Shown here: piece by piece, positions 11,718 to 21,823 of the stretch | Layout of the letters: the number at the start of each line of letters is the position of its first letter | Numbering within the stretch: the stretch's first letter is position 1 | The notes under the pieces: model-generated | The model's input: the letters and a program-made list of their open reading frames with translations, nothing else | Told to the model about the DNA's origin: nothing | Database searches by the model: none | NCBI GenBank assembly: GCA_018292915.2 | Contig: JACVVK020000144.1 | Coordinates: forward strand, 492,501-556,500 | Length of the DNA: 64,000 nt | Reading direction: 5' to 3' | DNA from: Batillaria attramentaria | Taxonomy: Eukaryota; Mollusca; Gastropoda; Batillariidae | Program-made: the position numbers and the translations under genes

Positions 11718-12032
11718 GCTCGATTTCGGCTCCATCCAACTTGATGTGAGGCAATGTAGCTCATTGTTTACAAATGAAAACTACACTTACGGACAAACTA
11801 TAGAGACGTGTAGTTAAGTTGTTGTTGTTTTTGTTTAGTGCATGACTACAAATCTGTAACAGTGAGATGGTGAGGAATTTCCCGAGAGTGAAAGGTTTCC
11901 ACTTGTCCCTCGACTTACTAAAGACAATCAGCTCGATTTCGGCTTCATCAAACTTGATCTGAGGCAATGTAGCTCATAGTTTACAAATCAAAACTACACT
12001 TACAGTCAAACTGTAGAGACGTGTAGTTAAGT
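11718..12032 (+). repeat. Local ~200-bp tandem duplication upstream of the receptor
   Basis: gctcgatttcggct..catc through gagacgtgtagttaag appears at about 11727-11816 and again at about 11931-12031, with only scattered differences. The second copy abuts the receptor's start codon region, so part of its promoter/5' UTR was duplicated. The stretch between the units holds the LRR-coding relic described next. Confidence 0.85.
11851..11968 (+). pseudogene. LRR-coding relic related to the receptor exon
   Basis: 11851-11930 matches receptor exon 2 at 15863-15942 over about 80 bases with few differences (shared: agtgagatggtgaggaattt and cttactaaagacaatc). Translation in the same frame gives S-E-M-V-R-N-F-P-R-V-K-G-F and L-L-K-T-I, against S-E-M-V-R-N-F-P-R-L-K-G-L in the receptor, then weaker similarity up to a TGA at about 11968. 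A piece of a paralogous receptor gene, not a functional exon as far as can be seen. Confidence 0.8.
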
Positions 12033-12059
12033 GTTTTTTTTTTACGACTGGTGTTTACA

Positions 12060-12935
12060 ATGGAGACGATAATTCTCTGTTTGATTTTGACTTTACAATC
12101 ATTGAGCTTTAATGAAGTGGAGATGGGACAAACAGAGACTGTGATCACGAAGATTTCAGATGATTTGTATCACATCAACATCACTCTTTGCGACCACAAC
12201 ATGTACTACCCAACAATCCAGATGCACACAGAAGGCAGAATAGTAGCAAACTCTACAGAGCCATACAAATCCTATACATATTGCGCCTGCTCTGTTTCCG
12301 TTTCGGGAAGTTACATAAATGTCATAGTGGAAAAGTTTCATGTCGGGAACGACGACAGTGTTTGCAACACGTCCACCACCTCGGTCATACGCTTTTGGGA
12401 TGTTTTCAAAGGCGAAGGTAGCTCGTATTCGGTTAAAGCATGTGCAGAGCCCGAGGTGGTCGTATCTGAGTTGGGAAACCGTTTCTGGTTCACGATCTAC
12501 CCTTTTCGTACAATGAAGTTCACGTCCATAGTGATGCGGTTTGTGGCGACAGTAGAAAACGCGATATACATGTTCTCCCACACTGCCGTGAATCCAGTGA
12601 TGGGTTACGTCACGACTTTTGGCTTTGACGGGAGAACACACTACAGTCATAGGACGAGAGCAAGTTTCGAGTTGATACTGCCCATTGAGCACCTTGTCAT
12701 GGTAAGCTTCCCACATTTCGACATTGAAGAGAGTTTTGTATGCTGGGCGGATTTCGTAAGCTTTTACAATGACAACAAAACCGTACCAATATGGCAGATG
12801 TGTGGTTCTCAAGATATTCCTCCTCAGATTTACAATACATCAATCACTCTGAACTTCTTCGCTGGGAATGACGGATCCGGCACGGGGTTCAAACTGATCT
12901 ACACCATCCACAACGTCTCAGATCAGCCGCAGCAG
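12060..12935 (+). CDS. GRL101-like receptor, exon 1 (signal peptide and two CUB-like domains)
   Basis: First coding exon of the window's one intact gene. ATG at 12060 has a favourable context (acaATGG) and starts a hydrophobic signal peptide (METIILCLILTLQSLS). The upstream GTG at 12051 is not needed. The 292 residues resemble two CUB domains: residues ~25-165 with paired cysteines and a beta-rich pattern, and ~170-285 ending in the CUB signature W-Q-M-C-G-S-Q-x-x-P-P-x-I, then F-x-A-G-N-D-G-S-G-x-G-F-K-L-I-Y. Several N-x-S/T sites point to an extracellular glycosylated region. The exon ends CAG|GTGAGT at 12935/12936, a consensus donor, in phase 0. CUB domains bind proteins or sugars; ligand unknown. 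Confidence 0.85.
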
Positions 12936-13351
12936 GTGAGTTTTTTTTTAAAAACTCTGTCAGCACAACGGAATGCGCATTTGGTCCTATCTTGCACAAA
13001 GTTTAAACAGCGTACCCTGTGATTCCAAACTAGAAGGGTCTTTGGGACGCCCTCTCCATATTTTTAGGGTCCTTTCAGCGGAAATGCGATGCTGCACATG
13101 TCCGCTGTTACAGATTGCCTTTTTTATACAGATTGCTTTTTGTTCATCGAGTTTCCAGGAGAGTGTTGGAAAGACACTGTTGGTCACGGCGAGACACAAA
13201 ACGTGCATCCCCTTTGACACGCTGTTCTCATATTTGTGGGTCAGTTTAAGAGTTTTGTGCGTATAAATACGCACACCTGTGCATAATCGGGAACACTAAA
13301 CCCAATGGATACATGCATACACGATCCGGGTGTGTAACTCACGTGGTGCTC

Positions 13352-13430
13352 AGCTAGTTAAATTTCGGAATTTAGAATTGTATTTATTTTTCAAATAGGG
13401 TGGTCTGAACATTTCCAAAGCAGAGGGAGA
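13352..13430 (+). repeat. Dispersed repeat in receptor intron
   Basis: Contains aatttcggaatttagaattg and tgaacatttccaaa, matching 61735-61815 (aatttcggaatttagaattg, gctgaacattttcaaa). Non-coding; class unknown. Confidence 0.55.
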
Positions 13431-13829
13431 GCAAGCCGTTTTGTATGGAGTGTTTTTTCAACTAACCCTCCGAATGCCTATTCTCCAGGGAGTGTCAAGG
13501 GAGAAAAATGATAGTGCAGGATGAGTTAAAACAATATCAGTATCTTCTTTTTGTGATAATGTATGATCAGTCTACGAGTATTAATTGACAGTGAACTTTA
13601 TCTGATCTTGCGTTTATTCTGACTTACTTTTCATATTTTTTTTTTGTAATAGGGTCTTTAACGACTGTTTATTATTTGACTGCTTATTATTATAATTATT
13701 ATTATTTATTGACAGCGAAGCTAAATTGACCTTACGTTCATTCTGACTTGCTTTGAAAAATATTTTTTTTTATATTAACGGCTGTTTATTATCTGATTAT
13801 TATTAGTAGTAGGAGAAATAGTAGTTACG

Positions 13830-14110
13830 GATTCTGATGCTCAGTTTGAAATCCCCGGTGGGCAGGAATTTGGTGGAATTTTCCTACCCAATCGAGTCAA
13901 ATTCACGTGCAGACTCGCTTGCGGTGCCTGTCTCGCTTTCGTGTACACACGCGCGTACAATATCCCACGGATCGGAAATGGAAAACGTCAGAAGAGTAAC
14001 ACCCTTGTGCATTTAAAATTTGCTGTGATGGGTGTGCAATCAGGAATATCTTCTGAGGTAGGAGTGGTGGATTCAGCACCCAACGGGGTGAAAATAGAGC
14101 ATACATGATT
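13830..14110 (+). mobile_element. SINE-like repeat, second family, in intron
   Basis: Shares ggtgggcaggaatttggtgg, cacgtgcagactcg.ttgcgg and ggattcagcacccaacgggg with 20505-20790. The copy at 20505 keeps an A-box-like tggcgcagtaggttagg, and this one a B-box-like gtttgaaatccccggtgg, so the family is probably tRNA-derived. Ends in gggtgaaaa. Confidence 0.55.
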
Positions 14111-14208
14111 AGTAGCATGTGTCAGTCTACAGACAATTTTCTGTTTTAGATTTTATCTCTTGAAACAAACAAAGTAATTTGAATTAAACTGATTTGAATT
14201 GAGTGAAG

Positions 14209-17094
14209 GTGAGGGAAGGAGTTTTTAACTGCTCTGCGCCGGCCTACGCCACGTTTCAAGCTCATCTCCGCTGTAACTTGGACGTGGAGTGTGAGGGAGG
14301 GGAGGATGAGATGGACTGTCCCTATTCCACAAACGACTGTCCCGAAAACTTCATTCACTCCGGATCAAAGTGCTACCTGTACGTGAAGACGGTAGATACG
14401 ATAGCTTGGTACGATACTTACACTAAGTGTATCGATAGGGGGCTGACCCTTGCAAGTTTCAAGACACCTGGAGAATGGAGTGACTTCAGGAAGATAATAA
14501 CATACGGAAAGAGGACAGGCTTTTTACCAGTGGGCCTCACAACGTCTTCCCAGCAGCGACCGTCTATGTATAGAGAGGTCTGGGAGTGGACTGATGCCAC
14601 TATGGCATATTATACCAACCTTAGGGGCGACAGGTTGGCAAAACCCACGTGTGCATACATCCCGCCAATACACAGTGACATGCTGGTGACCTCGGGATGT
14701 GGTTCACCGAAACCCACGTTCTTTATACTCTGCGAAGAGATAGCGACCTTGACACTGAGTCAGACGTTACCTGGTCTATCATTTCCGGTCACAAATACAT
14801 CTTCCAGACTCAAGCATGAATCTGCATTGACGTGTCCTGGCGGTCATGTGACATTTGACTTCTTGTCGTGTGACCTTTCTGCTAACTGTGGAATAAGCGA
14901 GTATGTGTCGCAGTGTTCTACGACTGCAGGCGTGTTTCCCATGTTTAAGTGTAATGGTGGCATACAGACGGTGCACTACACGCTAGTCTGTGATCACAGG
15001 AGGGATTGCTTTGATGGGTCTGACGAAACCCCCTGCGAATTTCACAAGTGTCCTGAGAAACAGTGTCGGAACAAGCAGTGCGTGACGACCCGTCAGTGGT
15101 GTGATGGCATGCAACATTGCACGGACGGTTCAGACGAGCTATGCCCGCAGGTCGTGTCCAAAACCACTCCGTCTTTAACCCCGCCCTCTGTTGTTGATCT
15201 GAAAGGAGACGGAGTGTACTCCCAGACTCCCATGTCGCTAGGCCAGCCTTGCCCTGTGACGCATTTCCGGTGCCCAGAAGGCTTCTGTCTTCCGGTGTAT
15301 CTGCGCTGTAATGGCGTGTATGACTGTCCTGGGTGGGAGGACGAGACGGGATGTAGTCAGTACTCGTGTCCAGGCCTCTATCGTTGTCGGGGCTCCAGCG
15401 TGTGCGTGCACGCCGATCATATTTGTGACGGATATTTACAGTGCCCACAAAATGACGACGAAGTGTTCTGCAGTTTGGAATGTCCAGAAGGTTGCACGTG
15501 TCAAGGGTTGGCCTTCAGGTGCAACCAGTCGTTTCCAGCGCACAGCTACACCGACCTTCGGTACCTGGACGCCAGCGGAACCACGATGATGCTTTCTGAC
15601 CTGACTCACAACTTCTACTTGATAAGTGTGAATCTGTCCTCGTGCTCCCTGCAGACTTTGCCAGCAATAACTCTCCATAACTTGAGGACGCTGAACGTAA
15701 CTGACAACAAAATAACCGAGCTCAGTTCTTCCAGTTTGTTTGGTTTTAAAAACCTTCAGACATTGTATTTATCAGGAAACCCGCTGGCCTCTCTCATCAG
15801 TACTGCGCCAGAAAACCAGATGAGACAACTTCATCTCCTAGACCTTTCTCAAACAATGATAGAAATCTACAGCAGTGAGATGGTGAGGAATTTCCCAAGA
15901 CTGAAAGGTTTGAACTTGTCCCACGGCTTACTAAAGACAATCGTCCAAGCAGGATTCAACGCTTCGCCTGATCTGGAACTTATTGATGTACGCGGTTCTC
16001 CGCTCGAACAATTTCCACCGGACTTGCTCAGACATCTCGCTTCGCTTCAGACTGTCTACTCCAGCAACTTCAAACTGTGTTGCTCGGCAGTTTTGCCTGA
16101 GAATTTCAATTCCAAAAACTGCTATTCGCCGGAAGACGAGCTATCCTCGTGCGACGATCTACTTCGATCGAATGTCTACCGCATCTTCCTGTGGTTCATG
16201 GCTCTAGCAGCTATAGTGGGTAATCTGGGCAGTATTATTGGGAGATACGTCACACGGGGAAAGTCATCCAAGAGCTTTAACGTGTTTGTGACGAACCTCT
16301 GTGTGGCCGACTTGCTGATGGGCGTGTATTTAACTATGATAGGGTCAGCTGACATTGCCTATAAAGGGGATTATTTATGGTATGACCGCACGTGGAAGGA
16401 CAGCGCTACTTGCATGATAGCCGGGTTCCTGTCCCTTCTGTCTAGTGAGATGTCGGCCTTCTTCATCTGCCTCATAACAGTCGATCGTCTGATGGTTACG
16501 CGGTTTCCTTTCAGCAGTCATCACTTTCGCACCAGATCTGCTAGCGTCGCCTGTGCCACTTGTTGGGTATTTGGCGTTGCCCTGGCAGCGGTTCCCTTGG
16601 TGATGACGAAGCCTGACTGGCAGTTCTACAGCCAGACTGGCATCTGCATACCACTACCGGTAACTAGGAACAACTTCAGTGGCCGGCCGTACGCCTTCGG
16701 GGTCATGGTGGTTCTCAACTTCATTCTGTTCTCTCTGATAGGGATAGGACAGATGCTTATTTACGTTTCTGTTCGTCAGAACTCACTGCTCACCGAGAAC
16801 ACTGCCTCTACTAGGGACGCGACAATCGCCAGGCGCCTGACCACCATCGTTGTGTCCGACTTCCTGTGCTGGTTCCCCATCGGACTGCTGGGGCTGCTGG
16901 CGTCCACTGGGAACCCCATCCCTGGTGAGATCAATGTGGCCATGGCCATCTTCGTCCTGCCTCTTAACTCGGCCCTCAACCCCTTCCTCTACACGTTCAA
17001 CGTTATCATGGAGAAGAGGAGGCAGGCTGCAGAGGCGCGATTGTTAGAACGCTTAATGAAGAATGTACCGGTCAGAGGTCCACTCAAGATTTAG
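14209..17094 (+). CDS. GRL101-like receptor, exon 2 (LDLa, C-type lectin, LRR, 7TM)
   Basis: Main exon; with exon 1 the protein is about 1253 residues. Order: LDLa ~300-329 (four Cys only), C-type lectin-like domain ~336-468 with W-E-W-T-D and a closing F-I-L-C-E, LDLa ~540-568, ~573-604, ~640-674 and ~679-713 (Ca-site acidic residues as C-D-G-x-x-x-C-x-D-G-S-D-E in the third), LRR N-cap C-P-E-G-C-T-C ~717, about seven leucine-rich repeats ~735-910, Cys-rich hinge, then seven membrane helices from ~948. GPCR marks: D-R-L at ~1051 (instead of E/DRY or the LGR ERW), TM7 N-P-F-L-Y at ~1216, short basic tail ending at TAG 17092. The family is leucine-rich-repeat GPCRs related to Lymnaea GRL101 and RXFP-like LGRs; role here probably a plasma-membrane receptor for an unknown peptide or lipoprotein-like ligand. 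Domains through TM7 in one uninterrupted exon is notable. Confidence 0.9.
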   Translation: MREGVFNCSAPAYATFQAHLRCNLDVECEGGEDEMDCPYSTNDCPENFIHSGSKCYLYVKTVDTIAWYDTYTKCIDRGLTLASFKTPGEWSDFRKIITYGKRTGFLPVGLTTSSQQRPSMYREVWEWTDATMAYYTNLRGDRLAKPTCAYIPPIHSDMLVTSGCGSPKPTFFILCEEIATLTLSQTLPGLSFPVTNTSSRLKHESALTCPGGHVTFDFLSCDLSANCGISEYVSQCSTTAGVFPMFKCNGGIQTVHYTLVCDHRRDCFDGSDETPCEFHKCPEKQCRNKQCVTTRQWCDGMQHCTDGSDELCPQVVSKTTPSLTPPSVVDLKGDGVYSQTPMSLGQPCPVTHFRCPEGFCLPVYLRCNGVYDCPGWEDETGCSQYSCPGLYRCRGSSVCVHADHICDGYLQCPQNDDEVFCSLECPEGCTCQGLAFRCNQSFPAHSYTDLRYLDASGTTMMLSDLTHNFYLISVNLSSCSLQTLPAITLHNLRTLNVTDNKITELSSSSLFGFKNLQTLYLSGNPLASLISTAPENQMRQLHLLDLSQTMIEIYSSEMVRNFPRLKGLNLSHGLLKTIVQAGFNASPDLELIDVRGSPLEQFPPDLLRHLASLQTVYSSNFKLCCSAVLPENFNSKNCYSPEDELSSCDDLLRSNVYRIFLWFMALAAIVGNLGSIIGRYVTRGKSSKSFNVFVTNLCVADLLMGVYLTMIGSADIAYKGDYLWYDRTWKDSATCMIAGFLSLLSSEMSAFFICLITVDRLMVTRFPFSSHHFRTRSASVACATCWVFGVALAAVPLVMTKPDWQFYSQTGICIPLPVTRNNFSGRPYAFGVMVVLNFILFSLIGIGQMLIYVSVRQNSLLTENTASTRDATIARRLTTIVVSDFLCWFPIGLLGLLASTGNPIPGEINVAMAIFVLPLNSALNPFLYTFNVIMEKRRQAAEARLLERLMKNVPVRGPLKI

Positions 17095-17172
17095 GAACAG
17101 CAACTCTCACTCCCCTGTTCTACAGGCAAACGTGCTCAGAAGGAAATGTTTGGTGTTTTTTAAAAAAAAAAA
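17095..17172 (+). other. Receptor 3' flank
   Basis: Only 78 bases separate the stop codon from a family-H repeat. No AATAAA is visible; there is an A12 tract at 17161-17172. The mature 3' UTR therefore either ends just here or runs into the repeat. Confidence 0.4.
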
Positions 17173-18154
17173 ATATGTTGTTTCCATAGTAATGGAAACA
17201 ACATCATAGGACGGGCTAAATTTTCCACGTTCATAGGCAAGCATCTGTGGTACAAACGCACGTCACTGCCGATCTCCCGAAGGGACGATTTAGCAATTAT
17301 AACTCTGACAATGACGTAAAACGTGTGTCATCCATGCTGGCATGTATGGTGCAGCTTTGAACCCAGAGGGATCCTCAATGGCGCAAGTGATGGCAGGCTG
17401 TCTTCAGAGTGAAAGTAGGCGTGTTTCTGAATCAGAGACATACATAACATGTCTCTGTCTGAATGGACAGATCTATTATTACATTCAGTCCTAGAGCACG
17501 GGTGTGTATGCTTTTGTAATCGTCTCTTATTCCACCACAAGGCAGGTACGTGATCGTCTGCACCGTGCAATAATACTTGCCTGTAGAGTGCAACACCTTG
17601 GCCTGTCAGAGTGCAACCCCCTTGCCGTTTACTCACATCCTGTTGGATCAGTGTGCCACGTAAACAGTGCCATCAAAGCGCAACAATAATTGTCCGCTGG
17701 CAAAGATTTTGCCCAAACGAAAAGTGGTCGGATATTCAAGACTTCGTTTCAAATCGAATCATATGACACACAAGTCTTCGCTTTTCTAAAAAAATTTCGC
17801 CATTTTTGAAAATGGCGCTGGCTGTAAGCAGTCACATTTTCACGCCCCGCCGAAAAAAGACTGCACTCTGGAGTCTAGGGATGGTCTAGAAATTATGCAG
17901 TATCTTTTCGCGATCTCTACAACATGTGGAAAGCGGGAATTTCAGTGGGTTTCGTTTTTGCAACTGACTCACACTCAGAAGCATAATGTGTGTGTGGGGG
18001 AGCCGAATGGTAAGAGCGTTGGACCTCCAATGCTCGGGTCGTGAGGTCGATCCCCGCTGGGGCCACATATTGTGCTGGCTTTTTCATCGTTGCCCCGTCT
18101 TTGATATCACCCGTACGTGGTGGAAAAGGACGTTAAACTCCCAACACCCGCATA

Positions 18155-18189
<35 letters not shown>

Positions 18190-18597
18190 CGTGCGAGCGT
18201 GCGTGCGAGAGAGAGAGAGAGAGAGGGGGGGGGTCTCTTTTCCGATACCAGTAAGCAATCGTCTGTCAGTCAGGTTTGCGGGAAGTAACTCTGTCAAAGG
18301 GGAACGACTTTATTACAAGAATTCATTCACCCATGCAGAACCTCGCATACGCCAAAAAGTTTGTGACGTCAACCAGCTAGGCGAGCTCACACGACCTCAT
18401 GTGTTTGGGGTGTTGCGTGTGCATAGAGGCACGGAAAGGGTTTCCAGTACTTTCTTTATGTCAGCATGCTTGATGTCAGAGAGTTTGCGTTCGTGTGCGC
18501 GCGGGCTGCATACATGACACAACGACTACGACTGTGACTACAGCAGGTCATTGAATGGAAACAACATATTGGGCTGGTGGCCATCTTGTTAGTTTAC
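17173..18597 (+). mobile_element. Family-H interspersed repeat
   Basis: Starts with the hairpin tgttgtttccat agta atggaaacaaca, then taggacgggctaaattttcc, and ends with atggaaacaacatattgggc and tggtggccatcttgt, the same ends as 31573-33382 and 33383-38017. The inner parts differ by large deletions or replacements. Non-coding. Hairpin near one end, an inverted copy of it near the other, and internal repeats fit Helitron-related HINE/pearl elements, but that is inference. A SINE lies inside. Confidence 0.7.
17997..18149 (+). mobile_element. Full-length tRNA-derived SINE with 16-bp TSD
   Basis: A box ccgaatggtaagagcgttgg and B box gtcgtgaggtcgatccccg form the tRNA-like head. Then follows the family core (tttgatatcacccgtacgtgg) and the end gacgttaaactcccaacacc. 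Flanked by perfect direct repeats gcataatgtgtgtgtg at 17981-17996 and 18150-18165. It interrupts a family-H segment homologous to 32764-32830. Confidence 0.9.
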
Positions 18598-18623
18598 TGT
18601 GATAGCTACGTCAGTGTTGATTT

Positions 18624-20321
18624 TTGGCTCACTTGTGTAACAAAGTGAGTCTATGTAATAACCCTCCGTCGTCTGTCTGTGTGTCTGTCTGTCTGTGTGT
18701 GTGTCTGTCTGTGTCCACAGTAAACCTTAACATTGGCATTTTCTCAGAAACAATGTGCAGCAGAGGCACCAAACTTGGCAAGCTGATAGACAGCCATGAG
18801 ACCTTCCAAAATATACCATATTGGTTGACCTTGACTCAAGGTCAAGGTCACTAGAGCTGTCTGTTTGGAAATTTTACATTGGCTTTTTCTCAGAATCTAG
18901 AAAAGCCAGAGACATCAAACTTTGCATGATGATAGACATTGACAACACCTTTACTGACATACCTGTATTCAGTGACTTTGAGTCAAGGTCAAGGCCATAA
19001 AAGCTCTTTAGCGGAAACCTTCCAAAACCTTAACATTGGCATTTTCTCAGAAACAATGAACAGCAGAGGCACCAAATTTGGCGTGCTGATAGACAACCGT
19101 AAGAGCCAACAAAAAATACCATATTGACTGACCTTGATCCCAGGTCAAGGTCACTAGAGCTGTCTGTTTGGAAATTTTACATTGGCTTTTTCTCAGAATC
19201 TAGAAAAGCCAGAGACATCAAACTTTGCATGATGATAGACATTGACAACACCTTTACTGACATACCTGTATTCAGTGACTTTGAGTCAAGGTCAAGGCCA
19301 TAAAAGCTCTTTAGCGGAAACCTTCCAAAACCTTATCATTGGCATTTTCTCAGAAACAATGAACAGCAGAGGCACCAAACTTGGCGTGCTGATAGACAGC
19401 CTTAGGACGTTTCAAAATATACCCTATTGACTGACCTTGAACCAAGGTCAAGGTCACTAAAGCTGTCTGTTTGGCAATTTTACATTGGCTTTTTCTCAGA
19501 ATCTAGAAAAGCCAGAGACATCAAACTTTGCATGATGACAGATATTGACAACACCTTTACTGACATACCTGTATTCAATGACTTTGAGTCAAGGTCAAGG
19601 CCATACAAGCTGTTTGCGGAAAAGCTTTCAAAACCTTAACATTGGCATTTTCTCAGAAACAATAAACGACAGAAGCACCAAACCTGGCTTGCTGATAGAC
19701 AACAGTAAGACCTTCCGAGACATACCGTTTAATGACCTTGACTGAAGGTCAAGGTCATTAAAGCTGTCTTATTGGAAATTTACAACTGCCATTTTCTCAG
19801 AATCTAGGGGTACCAGAGGCATCAAACTTTGCATGACGACAGACATTGACAAAACCTGTACTGGCATACTTGTATTCAATTTCCTTGAGTCAAGGTCAAG
19901 GCCACTTAAAATGTTTTCCAGAGACCTTAATGTTAGCATTTTCTTGGAAAGACCAAACAGCAGAGGCACCAAGCAAGGCACAATGATAGGCAGCATTGAG
20001 AACTATGCAGATAGGTCAAGGTCAATACAGCTGTCTGTTGTGAAATTTTACATTACCATTTGTACAGAAGCTGTGAAAACTAGAGCTATCAAACGTGGCA
20101 TAAAGATAGTCATTGATAAGCTCTTCACTTACAGATCTCATTTGAATGATCTTGGCCCAAGGTCAAGGTGATACAAGCTGTCCTTGGAAAACTGTTATAT
20201 TGCCATTTGCCATTTTCTTAGGAACTATGAACACAAGAGACACCTTACTTCAGGAAAGACAGTGACAGCTTTACAAACATACTCTTTTGAATGACCTTGA
20301 CCCATCTCACAAGTGAGCCAA
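18624..20321. mobile_element. TIR-bounded satellite element with 303-bp period
   Basis: Terminal inverted repeats ttggctcacttgtg (18624-18637) and cacaagtgagccaa (20308-20321) are perfect. Between them about ten ~150-bp monomers form a 303-bp dimeric array: ggtcaaggtcacta recurs at 18840, 19143 and 19446 and as ggtcaaggtcatta at 19747. Outer monomers are more diverged than central ones. Frames of 60-110 codons follow the period and are not genes. No target duplication was recognised. Confidence 0.75.
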
Positions 20322-20431
20322 GAAGGCTTTGCTCCTCTAGTTTCATTTTCTTTCTTTCCTCATTTTCTTCCTCCTTCTCTTGTCCTTTCTCTTCTTCTTC
20401 CCCATCTTCTGCGTTTTCTTTCTCTTCTGCT

Positions 20432-20790
20432 CTTTTAATGTTGTTTCCATAGTAATGGAAGAACAAACAAGCAAACGAAAAAACCACTGTAGCTGACGTG
20501 GGATTTGGCGCAGTAGGTTAGGCTTCCCCTGTCACGGATCTTGGTGGGCAGGAATTTGGTGGGATTTTTCCTTACCAAATTCACGTGCAGACTCGTTTGC
20601 GGTGCCTGTCTTGTGTTTGTGTACACGCACGTACAATCGGGACGGACCAGATAAATAAAACGAGTACACATCAGAAGAGTATCACCTGTGTGCATGTCAG
20701 ATTTTGCTGTGGTGGGTTTACAACCAGGAACCTCTCCCGATGTAGGAGAGAGGTGGATTCAGCACCCAACGGGGTGAAAAGGTGTTCAAA
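20432..20790 (+). mobile_element. Family-H hairpin scrap and second-family SINE
   Basis: 20438-20460 carries tgttgtttccatagtaatgg, the left part of the family-H hairpin, without the rest. From about 20505 to 20790 lies a better-preserved copy of the SINE-like repeat seen in the receptor intron, starting with an A-box-like tggcgcagtaggttagg and ending aacggggtgaaaa. Confidence 0.55.
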
Positions 20791-20799
20791 CACCTTTTT

Positions 20800-21430
20800 T
20801 GGGCCCAGTGTCCATAAAAGCACCTGTGAATTTGAATCGAGTCGAGTCACTGCAGTGAGAGGCTTGTCGTCTGCTACCTCCCCGTGAAGGGAAGCGGACT
20901 GCTTGTCTAGATGCGCTCCGACTCAAAAGGAGCTTCGTGAATGGTGTACTGGCAGTTATAGAATGTGTCTTCAGTCAAAGTTTAGCACTTGTGTTTTTGA
21001 ACTGACAATGTCTTGCTGGCATAAAAAGGCGAACTTTATGTTGTTTGGTTGCGATCTCCCGACTTCACCTCAACCCCTGTGTCTCTTACACGCGTTTTTC
21101 AGCTTATTGTAGGGTAACCACTCGGAAACACAATGGCGAAAAAAAAAAGGAGAAAACAAAAGGATATGTGTGTGTTTGCCAATGCTCGAGGGGTGGTCTG
21201 CGACATAGATCAAATACTCCTCGGTAACCAACAGAGCCATGTGGTGTACAGTGAACCTGGCTTATATTGAAGGTCTGCTTAGGCCCCGGACAGAGTTGTT
21301 CTTGTTCTTTGATATATTGGCCATAATTAATCACAAGGCAGAGTTTCACTGGCTCTGAAGCGAAAAATAAAGTTAATGGACACATTTATGAGCAGATGAA
21401 AGTTTTGCATATCTCCAAATGGTACAGTTT
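20800..21430. other. No gene seen
   Basis: Mixed-composition sequence with only short frames lacking domains (for example 20903-21112). Confidence 0.45.
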
Positions 21431-21823
21431 TCTGTTTCCAGTTGTTACGAGCGTGGCTGTGCCTTTTGTTTGTGTTTTGTTTGTATGCAGAAAGGTAACA
21501 GCTGTATTGTTTTTTCCCCCCGAAGATTGAGTGAGACAGAGAAGTCGCTACGTTAAGTTTATATTGTGTTTTAGTAATGTAATTGTAAATCTGTTTCCGT
21601 GTTCCAGAGGTTTCTAATTGTTATCACGAGTATTCGAGAAGTGGTGACCTTGTTTTGACTGTAACTATTTCGCCTCAGGCGGCGGTATGCACTTAGGGCC
21701 TAGAGCTGAGTCGCTCGGAAATTTCGTGCAAATCGCTGTGTTATGACTTGTTTACCATTGGAAGGTGTTATATAACGCGCCTAGGTTCGGCGGGCAGGTA
21801 CTTGATTATTCTGGATTCTTCTT

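Larger units (their letters stand above)
12936..14208 (+). other. Receptor intron, 1273 bp
   Basis: Donor GTGAGT at 12936. Downstream, the reading frame of exon 2 is closed by stops at 14161 and 14185; only acceptors at 14203, 14208, 14213, 14218 or 14221 remain, and only AG 14207-14208 keeps phase 0 with exon 1. The acceptor is weak, lacking a pyrimidine tract. The intron holds two repeats (13352-13430 and 13830-14110). The exact 3' border is an inference. Confidence 0.65.

Noticed and set aside
12156..12812. 218-codon minus frame
   Set aside because: Shadow of receptor exon 1, which has a signal peptide, CUB features and a splice donor in the + frame.
14945..15448. 167-codon minus frame
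   Set aside because: Shadow of the LDLa-coding part of receptor exon 2.
18155..20171. Series of 60-120 codon frames
   Set aside because: They recur with the 303-bp satellite or derive from GT/GA tracts.
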